From contig SIJG01000008.1 of the NCBI GenBank assembly GCA_023374025.1, positions 2,306,057 through 2,370,056 of the forward strand: 64,000 nt of DNA, read 5' to 3'. The position numbers and the translations under genes are program-made. Positions 43,689 through 53,400 of this stretch are shown piece after piece; within the stretch, counting starts at the first letter, position 1, and each line of letters begins with the position of its first letter. Source of the DNA: Heterodera schachtii (Eukaryota; Nematoda; Chromadorea; Rhabditida; Heteroderidae). Under the pieces are notes generated by a model. The model was not told where the DNA came from. It worked only from the letters and a program-made list of their open reading frames with translations, and did no database searches.

Positions 43689-46103
43689 CGTACTTCCTCC
43701 TGCAGTCATTTGACGACTTGGTGTGTTTTACTGAATTACGGGTGTACTTTAGTCAAGGCCCCGGAAAATAATGGCACAAATGATATACCAATCGATTCGT
43801 CTCGATGAGCTATGCACGAAAAAATAGGTCTCCAGTTGCGGAAATGCCAAAAAACCGGTTTTTGAACCGGTTTAAAACTCGAAAAATTGAGTGAAAAGGG
43901 GGGCTCCTGACCCTTTAAAACGGTCAAATTCGGACAAATTTGGTATCATTCGAAAGCTCTTGATGAGCTAAGTCTAAAAAACAAGGTATAAATTCGAACC
44001 GACGCCATCTGAGCACTGGGACAACTGAGTCCCAGTGAAAATGGACACTTCAGTACAAAAAAAATAAAAAGTTTTCTTCTTATATAATACACGAAAATCG
44101 TTTTTCCATTGTTTTTCCAGGCTCGGCTCGATTACCTCCAATTCCATCGGTTCAGCCGACGACAGATTGCCAAAACTTGTCGTGGAGTACCGCTACTGGT
44201 TGAACATCCCGCAGGAACGCATCGATGCCCGGTAAAGTACAAAAAAAATAAATCCTGTTTTATTTGAAGGATAATTTTAGACTAATTCGATCTTGTGGCC
44301 TGGGTTCGAACCCTTGGGGTTTTCGAAAATTTTTAAAAATTGGTCAAGTGGTGAATGTTGTTGGTGTTCTCTTATTTTGTGCAGGTTCGAACCCGACTCA
44401 TTTTTTTAATTTGTAAAATTATAGACATTTTTCTGGGTTTATAGACCAAACAAAATTTTTGTCATACAATTTTTAATTTTTTTTTTTTTTTTTTTTGCCA
44501 GGTTGGGCTTGTTGCAGCGTTAGTTCCATCTCCATGCCGACGAACTGCGCCTCTGGCAATTGTCAAGGAGCCAAGGCTGATCCAATTTGGCACTGGTCCA
44601 GTTCAGGTGGCAAATATTCACATTACATAAATCCATCACCCGTAATTAGGAGATGTTTCCAATTCCGGGGCCCAAAAAAGTTAAATTTTCCAAATGCCAA
44701 CCGATCCATCTGTTTACAATTACGCTTTTTTCCTTTCCTTCCGCCCACTGCAGAAGTGAAGAATGGGTCCACGAACAAAACGGAATTTTTGATTTTTTTT
44801 TTTTAATAACCGCGAAATTTTAATGTTAGCTGTCAGACAAAGCCAAAATTATTACGGTGAAAAAAAAAACGCTGAAAATGAAAAATTTTAATGACGTTTT
44901 GTTTTGTCATTGTTTCGACAGTGTGACCCGTAATTATGGGGAGGTCCACAAAATTGTATGCAATTGCGGCGTCCAAAAATGCTTAAAAATTCCCAAATTT
45001 TTTTCCATTCGAATGCTCTTTCCAGGGTCTCTCATTTTGGCGCTGAACCAAACGTGCCGCTCGCTTCTTCTCCCAGCGGTGGTGCCCCTGCAACAAATTG
45101 TGCTCAAAAAGAACCGCGCGTGTTTCTGTCGTTGAAGCCCCGCGTGTTGGTTGACCTGCTACAACTTGTTGGCCTGGCCTACGTGAAGCGCATCACCACC
45201 GAAAACAGATTGGTGGGAAAAAATTGTTTAAAAGATATTTAAAAAAATAATAATTTATATATCCATGAAATGGAGAGAGAGGGACGAACCCTCAGAAAAT
45301 GCTCGTATTGTGAGGCCACAGAAAAATTAGGGGGGAGGATTGAAGAACCCTACTAATTTTTTTTTTTTTTTTGAGTATTGAGGACCGGTAAAATGGTAAA
45401 TTTTGTATTACTATTTTTTTTGGCGGTGTTTCGTTTCCCCAATTTTGTTTTCTTTAAAATTGCATTGCAAAAAGTGCTTAAAGTGAAGGACATATGACAA
45501 AATTTTTTGTTTCGTGCTTTCATAATTTTTTGGGGTGCCCTCCTTTCCCCCATTAACCATTTCAAGAATATATATATGTTCAATATAATTTTCTTACAAA
45601 TGGATGGGTTTAATTCGAAAATTTTTGGGGGGGGGGGGATGACAAAATAATTTCATGAAAATTGATTTTTTTTTTTTTTGAAATTTAAAAAATTACTTTT
45701 AAAGCCTACCTATTTGTCTTTTTGAAGCCTAATTTTTCATTTTCTGTCTCGGCTTATATTTCGAAGTTCGGGTTTTTGTTTTCTTTTAAAAAAAACACTA
45801 AATTATATGCAATTTAATCGCACTTTTTTTATTTTCCATAAAATATTTCAGTGGCATTTCCACTCGCCCTGCGCTGTCCGTTGTCGCCACTTCGTCAATC
45901 GCCGCGAGTTCCTTTCCTTTCCCGACAGCGCAAGGCCAACGACGTGCCGAAGACGGCTGATCAGTTGATCACATCACGCTGGAGCAGTTCTGCCATCCCA
46001 GCGATCGCTTCTTTGCCGACCGAAGAAATTGCCAGGACACCGATCACCGACTTTAATCGATTCATTAAATTATTTAAAAAATTTGTGATTTATTTCACTT
46101 AGT
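43689..46103 (+). pseudogene. MTERF3-like gene, middle to C-terminal part, disrupted
   Basis: Fragments in order: PYFLLQSFDD (43689-43720, duplicate of the exon at 39450), an exon at 44121-44233 (RLDYLQFHRFSRRQIAK, then a one-base insertion), LGLLQR followed by an in-frame TAG at about 44517 and a frameshift, a piece at 45027-45225 (PRVLVDLLQLVGLAYVKRI), and a C-terminal piece at about 45850-46103 (EEIARTPITDFNRFIKLF) with a frame break before EEIAR. Between 43840 and 43980 lies a repeat related to 21400-21560. The combination of stop and several frame breaks marks it as a pseudogene. It could alternatively be the 3' half of one old gene whose 5' half is at 36.9-39.7 kb, with secreted-protein gene 3 in the gap. 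Confidence 0.6.
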
Positions 46104-46317
46104 ATCTGTTTTTATCAAAATTAGTCGAGAAATGGAAATTTAAAAAGTTTTACAATCTCGGCTTTTTTTAAATTAGTTTTCATTTTAATCAGCTAATTAG
46201 GCAAAAGAAATGATTAATCTAATTATGCAAAAGAAATGATTGATTACAAAATTACTCCGTTAATTTTTCTAAGTCCCAAAAGTAGAACCCTTATAATAAT
46301 CGGAAAAGTGAACTCCT

Positions 46318-46790
46318 CCAACTTGTTCGGTGGCGCAGTGGTTAGCGCGTTTGGTTGGTGTCATGTGTTGACACGGAGGGCCGTTGGTTCGGTTCTGCTT
46401 GCCTGTGGCTTGATCACTTGAGTTAAAGACCCGCATTTATGTGAGGTCGTCGTGTTTGGGGTTCACGACTTGATACGTATCCCCAGTGATCGCCGCGGGG
46501 AGCGGGGCTTGTTCCGACGTGCTTTTCGTTCAGCATGGGCTTTCCATACAGTTTTATGGATTCGTGCTGGGAACTTGACTCATGGTGGTGTGGTCGTCAT
46601 ACCAATCGGCTCCCTTTGGGAGGTTTGGTCAGATTGTTGGCCACAGATGAAGCCCCATGGTACCCTAACCATGGGGGGGTTCTGAAGACAACACGGGGGT
46701 TGTCAAACAGTCGGAGGCGCTTCGGTGCCGCTGTTTCCCCCCGTCGCCTCCGCAGGGAGTCCGTGCGGAGCCACCCGAACTTTTTGCATT
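46318..46790 (+). mobile_element. tRNA-derived SINE candidate
   Basis: A tRNA-like head starts GGTGGCGCAGTGGTTAGCGCG, a good match to a pol III A box, followed at about 46386 by GTTGGTTCGGTTCT, close to a B box. A GC-rich body of about 380 bp follows, then a short T-rich stretch. The GC content stands out from the flanks. The frames inside show no family resemblance. Confidence 0.6.
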
Positions 46791-47006
46791 TTTTTAAATT
46801 TGTCATTTTTGTGGCAATGTTTTTTTTCTAAGTTCCACCACCATATAAGGAGAAGGAAACAAAATTTACAAGTTTAATCGGCACAATTGAAATTCACAAA
46901 AACAAGAGAGAGAGAGAATAAAGAGAATAATAAAACACTAACAACGCAACAAAACAAATAATAAAAATGTTTTTTAAAATGGATCAACTCTTATCATTGT
47001 AATGCA
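46791..47006. other. Intergenic, 3' flank of UQCC1
   Basis: AT-rich sequence with a short GA run. No gene seen. Confidence 0.5.
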
Positions 47007-49825
47007 TTAATTTGATGCCGCCGCTTTTGGCGTCGGTTGTGCCGAGTTGCGGCCATCACCATCCATCGCAGACGAAGGCGGCGCTGCCGGAATGGTGCCA
47101 AACTGTTCCGCGCTCACCAGACGTGCCAACTCTTCCGCCACATCCCAGCGCTCAATGCCGTCGGTCAACAGGCGCGTGTCGTCCATCCGTGCCAGCGAGG
47201 CCATCTGAAAATGGCGAGAAATCCAATTAGATTTGGGCAAAAAATTGGCTACAAATTTGGACAGTTTCTTGGACCAAAAGAAAGCCTAATGCCGAGACAA
47301 TTTGGGAGGTTCATTCTCCTGTTTTCACAAATTTTGTGTGCCTTTTGAATTATACCAAAAAATGTTGGATTTATTTGATTCGAAGATGACCCCTCCTAAA
47401 CAATCCCCCTCCATTTACTTTTTTAGAGGTTTTTATTTTGAATTTTTTTAACAAATAAAAATTTAAAAAAATTTCTTCCAGGCAAAGGCACCCCTCCCGC
47501 TATAAACAAATAATAATTTTTTTGGCTGTAAAACACCACAAGTCAGCATTTTTGAACCGTCTCAGTACTCCCGCCCCCCTCGTTGAACTTGAACGCCTTG
47601 CAATTCGTGAAAAAACGCACCGTTGCCCTCATGTAACGGACCACCCGGTTGATTTGTGCCGGGCTCACGTCCGGCATCTGAAGGAAAAATGAGCGCCACA
47701 CGGCGGCGGCCAACACGCGGTCATCGCCAAAAAATCCCTGTTGCAAAAATTGGTTTGTATATAACAATCAAATTTGACGGAAAACTCATCAATTAATTAG
47801 GGTAATTACAACTAATTAGGGGTGAGTAATTTAATTGATGATTGATTGAGTTGTTACCACCACACCTCGTCATAGTCGTGCAATGTGCTGATGTAAATGG
47901 CGTGCAATGCCATGCCCTCCTTGCGCTTGTTCACCGACATGCCCATTTCTTTCTGAAAAAGTGGGCGAATTGTGGTGGGGTTAATTAGAAAACATGAGGG
48001 AAAATTTCGCAAATTCGGGGAGGCTTTATAAATTTGGAAAAAAATTACATGAAAAAGTGGCACCATGGCAAAAAAAAAATTGAAAAATTCTGCCATAAAG
48101 TCCCAATTTTTGAAGTCCCCGTATCGTTTCCCCTCCCCCATTTAGAGAACATTTAGACCTATCGAAAGATACTAAGGTTGTTGAATTTGGTTGCCCAAGA
48201 AAAAAGTTATGGCACTTAAAAATTGAAGGCGCCAAATTCGGCTGAAAAAAAATTTTTTTTTTTAATTTTTTTTTACCGCTGCTTTGTCCAAGCGAGTGTA
48301 CCAGTCCGTGTTGAACACCTCCAACACTTGGTGCATGAAGTAAATGTAGGCCATTGCCTCCAGCGACTGTTGGACACGGCACAATGCCATCCTAAAACAC
48401 AAAAAAATTAATTAAATTGGGGAAAAGTTTTTAAAAGGTGGCACATATCAGGAACGTGTGCCGAGGCCCAAAAAAAAACTTCGGCAATCTGAAATTGGCA
48501 TTCCGAGGGGCCCAAAAATGTGCAAATCGGTGCCGACGAAGTACCCGAAGAAATTTGAAGTTTGTTGCCTGACTTGTTAACGGATTTTGCGTTAAAAATC
48601 GCCCAATTTGGGCAATTGGGATGCCAACAGTCCCAAAAAAATTTTTTTTTTTTGGCAAAATCGAAATTCCGAGCCCGTAAATGTCGGAAATTGGCAATCG
48701 GAGTTCGGCATTTCCACAAATCTCTGGTCTATGTGCATTCACTGACCAAATGTGCAACAGTGTCAGCCTGTACCAGCTTGAGTAGTGGTCGGGAAGGCCA
48801 AATTCTAAAGAAATGAAAAAAAAAATTTCGTTTTGCCAAAAAAAAAAAAAAATTACCGTTCAACAACGGAATGAATGGGTATTTGTTGGCACAGCAAAGG
48901 TACATTTGGTTGGCCGACTTCAACAACAGCTGAAAAAAAAAACTAATGGAAATTTGGAAAGAAAAAATTGATTTAATAAGCCAAAGGCGCCATCGGAAAA
49001 AAATCTTTGTATATTTTCCTTCGTTTTTTTTATAGATTTTCACCAAAAAATTGGTAGTTTGTGAATTTTTTTTTTTTTTGGAAATTTGGAGAATTTTTAA
49101 AAATTTTTGATGGAGGTCTAGGAGAGGGTACCAATAACGAAAAAATCCGAAAACTTCAACACAAAAGCTCATTTTCATTTAGAAATTTCGAGTGTGTGCA
49201 GGGGTCTTCAGAGGGGGGAGGGGGGGGGGGTATAAAAAAATGTAGTTTTTGGCTCACAATGCGCAGTTCGTTGTCCACCGTTTTCTCAAAGGAACGCTTT
49301 GTCAGCCATTGGCCCACTCGGCCCGCCATATTTGTGCCAAAAACAAAGGCATTTGGGTCCTTTTGGGAGGCGATCAGCTGCTGTAGAGTTTGCACGCTAT
49401 TTTTGTTGTCGGGAGGCTGAAAAAAAATTTTTTTTTTTTTTTTTTGGAAAATTTTGCTAACTATTTTTTAGGTGTCATTATTTTGAAAATTTAGTGGAAC
49501 TTTGAGGGTCCGAGCAGGTGAAACGAATAGGCGACGCCGGGGGAAAAAATTTAAATAAATCTGTTAAAAAAATTTTCCAATTACTTTCCTTTCGCCGGCG
49601 ACCCCCCCCCCCCACCCCTTAAAAAGTAAAAACCACATCGAAATGTTTTGAAAAAAAAAAAAAAAAAAAAATTTCGGAAACTTACAAGAAATGATTGGAT
49701 TTGTGCTTGATTTGCAAAAATTGAAAAAAAAAACAACAACTTACAACTAGCGGAAATCGGACATATTTTGTGGCAAAATGTCGCTGCTGAAGGAGGAGGG
49801 CACAGTGCGCCCGCTGCGATGCCAT
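47007..49825 (-). CDS. UQCC1: Ubiquinol-cytochrome c reductase assembly factor, UQCC1/CBP3 family
   Basis: This family helps cytochrome b synthesis and complex III assembly in mitochondria. I join eight exons: 49825-49745, 49416-49258, 48930-48858, 48804-48747, 48391-48277, 47952-47866, 47737-47621 and 47204-47007, total 888 bases, 295 residues, all phases consistent. The N-terminus (MASQRAHCALLLQQRHFATK) is a typical mitochondrial presequence: basic, no acidic residue. Family motifs follow in order: FGLPDHYSSWYRLTLLHIW, the DYDEGFFGDDRVLAAAVWR block with VWRSFF, VVRYMRAT and LLTDGIERW, aligned with the same spacing as in the human protein as I know it. The C-terminal tail is Ala/Pro-rich and unique. 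Introns are short to moderate with GT-AG borders. A mosaic of repeats lies in the introns. Confidence 0.9.
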
Positions 49826-50475
49826 CGGACAAAAAAGCATTATATTATTATTATTGCCTGTGAATGAATGATTGTGCCGCTTTTAGATACACATTCATTT
49901 TAAATAAATTTAAGTTAGAAAAAAATAAAATAAAAATTCAAAAATGCAATGAATTCCAATCAAAAAACAAAAAAATATATATAAAATTTGAAATATAACA
50001 AAACAATTTAATTTCATTTATTTATTCGCAACAATTTGGTAGACAGAAAATGTATCAGTTCCCACAGACACAGCGGTGCTCATCGCTGCAGTGCCAATGT
50101 GCAGCTGAAAAGTGGCAAAAAAAAAAAAATTATTTCATTGTGACGAATTTTGACGCTTTATAACTGTTCTTGGAAACGACCAAATTCAAAATTCTTGGTA
50201 TCATTCGATAGCCCTAAGTGTCCTCTATTAGCCTGAAAAATTCCAAAAAATTTCGTTAAGTTTTCAAAAAGTTTTGGTCAGAAGAATTCAAAAAACCTGG
50301 TTGTTCGAAAATTTTTAATCTTTTTGTAACCTAACGAATTTTTTTGGAATTTGAAAGATTAATTTTTATTTTTTTTAATTTCGTGTATTTGCTTCTCTTT
50401 CCCAGACATGAACATCTGAATTTCTCACTTTGCCCACTCAAAAAAAGAAAGAAAATTTTTTTTTTTATAATTAAA
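49826..50475. other. Intergenic between methyltransferase 3' end and UQCC1 start
   Basis: No gene is seen. It includes the dispersed word CTTGGTATCATTCGATAGCC at about 50185 and probably the UQCC1 promoter. A short frame after CAG|CTGCACATTGGC at about 50040-50105 has no support. Confidence 0.5.
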
Positions 50476-53400
50476 TTATTCAAAATGATGACCGACCGCC
50501 TGCAGCCAATCGTCGAAGGCAAAGCCAAGTGCCGACGGACAGAGATGGGCGGTGACCAACTCCAGCGAGGGCGAGTGCAACAACAGAGTGCCAGGACGCA
50601 AATGGGCACGCAAATGTTGCCAACACGAAACCTTTTTAGAGAGGGGGGGGGGGGGGGAGTCATTGGAAAAGACAAAGTTTAATTAAGATTAAAAAATCCA
50701 AATAAATTTTACATTTTAAAATTTAAAAAAACAAAGGGTGACTGTGTACAAAAAAAATTCTCGTAAATTTTTTTTTAAAATATCCCACCTGTTCAGCGTG
50801 GTCAGCAAAGAATGTGAACACGTTGTTCATGATGACAACATCAGCACTGGTCAAAATGTCAGCATCGGCATGACCATCAAAAAAAAGAAAAAAAAAAAAG
50901 TAAATAGAAAATTTTTTTAAAAAACTTTTAAAAATTTTCTTCTGCTTTTTAAAAAAATTATATGCTGACTTACTATTTTTTTTTAATTATCCAAAAATTA
51001 CCTAAATAATTCTCGTGTTTTTTTCTTGAAAAAATTCAGTTTGGTAATTTTTTCGCGGGTGGGGGGAAACGAGCTGCTCCCGGGTTCGAGTCCTAATGGC
51101 GCACTTTCCATTTTAACTGCTAAAAAAGAAAAAAAAAAGTAAATAGAAAATTTTTTTTTAATTTTCTGCTTTTCAAAAAATTATACGCGGAATTACTATT
51201 TTTTTAATTTTCCAAAATTACTTAAATTATTCTAGAGTTTTTTCATGTAATTTTCTTATAAAAAATTCTCATGTTTTTCTTGTAAAATTTCAGCTTTTTA
51301 AGTTTTCAAGCGTGGGAGGAGTTAGGGGGAAGCGAGCTGCTCCCGGGTTCGAGTCCTAATGGCGCACTTTCCATTTTAATTGCTAAAATAGAATGGTCAT
51401 GATTAGGGATGTGACTTTTAGGTTTTAACTATTTTTTTTTGCTCAATTGTTTTGAAGAATGGAGCTCAAAAAACGCATTTCTGCGTTGAAATTTTTCGAT
51501 TCTGATGTAACATTGGTCACTAGAAATCACTATTTTGGCCTTTCGTCACTAAAATAGTTAAAAGTCACTATTTTGGCGTTTTGTCACTATTTTTTTCACT
51601 TTTTTGGAAAATTCCTTAACAAAAATGCAATAAAACGAAAATACACCCCTAAGAATCGACCTAAAATTTTTTTTTCAAAAAAGGCACCCCTAAGAATCGA
51701 CCTAAAAAATTTTTCAAAAAATACCACTAAGAATTGGAAAATTTTCATAAAAAATTTCCCCTAAATTTTTTTTTTTGGCAAAATTTTTGGTTTAAAAAAT
51801 GTCAATTTTTGCTGAGAAAATATTAGAAAGGAAATGTACCTCATTTGCAACTGCAATCAGTGAATAAAAATTATTTTTGCTTAATTTTGGCTAAAAATTA
51901 TGTCACTATTCGTCACTATTTTGGACTTTTTGTCACTATTTTGGCATTTTTGCTCACTATTTTAGTTTAACTATTTCGAGATTTTTGGTCACTAAAAGTC
52001 ACAGCCCTAGTCATGATTAAATTGATACCCAACTGTATAAAATGTTTTATATGCAAAGGCCCAAGAGTTCGAGTCCCAATGGACGCGCTTTGATTAAAAG
52101 TGAGTCTGTGTGGCTCAGTTGGTTAAGCTGCCGAATTTGGGTAGATAGAAGAGCAACAGGTTCGAGTCCTATCGGGCGCATTACCTTTTGATGTTGTGCC
52201 AACATCGCGAACATCGGCACACAGCAACTCAACTTTTGGAGATAAGCAGTCGCCAAATTCGGCAACAATTTGGCACTGCAACTCGTACAGAAATGGATCA
52301 CGCTCAATGCCAATTGCACGACCAATGCGTGGGCTAAACAAAATAAATATTTTTAATTGGAATAAAAAGATATGTAATTCAAAACACAGGCAAAAGAAAT
52401 GATGAGAGAGTGAGATAAAAAGAGAGAGAGAGAGGGAAAACGAAAGAGATAGAAAGAAAGAAAAGAGACAGTCGAGAAAGAGAGGGAAAACGAAAGAGAT
52501 AGAAAGAAAGAAAGAGAGAGAGAGAAAGAGAGAGAGAAGAGAGAGGGAAAACGAAGGAGATAGAAAGAAAAAGAGACAGCCAGCTAATAAACATCACGCA
52601 GAGAAAGCGAGACACGAATCAAATTTGAGAGAAAAAGACCAGCTAATAAACATTACGCAGAGAAAGCGAGACACAATAAAATTTGAGAGAAAGAGAGAGA
52701 GAGACAAACAGACAGACAAAGAAATGACAAGTTCAATCCTCAACAATTCCACACCAATAAAGTGCAGCAGCGTATAGCACTGTGCCCAGGCGAGAGCCGA
52801 TGTCCACCAACACTTTGCCATCCAACGAAGGCAGACGAACAGTGAACAAATGGTGAAGCTAGGGAAAAAAATATAAATTTTAAAATAATTTAAAAAAAAT
52901 TTAAATCACTCTTACAGTTTATCATTGCATTGATATTTATCCCTTCAATATTTGGTGCATTTCTGTTGATAATTTTTGAACGAGTCAAGGGTGTACAAAC
53001 TTTGCTTCTTTAAGGGGCCATCCCCCCGGATGGCCCCGTCCCAAAAATTCTAAAACCTTGGGGTGTGGGGTGGGTTTCCCTTTGATGTTTGCCACCGGTC
53101 CAGTTAGTGTATAACAAATGTAAAGAAAATGAATTTTATTTTCGTATGGGGATGAATGGGGGCAGGGAACGCAGGCACCACCACACACACTCTCTCATCT
53201 CCCTCTCATTTCTCTTCCGTTTTGTGCAGCAGCATACACTCTCTCTCGTGCCTAGCAGAGAAGAAATGGCCAAGCAAAATGAGCAGAAAATTGAAAGAAA
53301 AGAAAAAATAAAATAAATGCCAAATAAAAAAAAATGAAAGTTCAAAGTCATATTCTTCTTCTTGTAGCTTCTAGCAAGAAAAACTCGAAAAATCGTAAAA

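Noticed and set aside
49826..50105. Extra 3' exon of the methyltransferase at about 50040-50105
   Set aside because: The gene already has a good stop at 50476, and the candidate stretch has no homology signal.
52105..52182. Functional tRNA gene
   Set aside because: The D and T arms fit, but the acceptor stem does not pair and the anticodon loop lacks T33.
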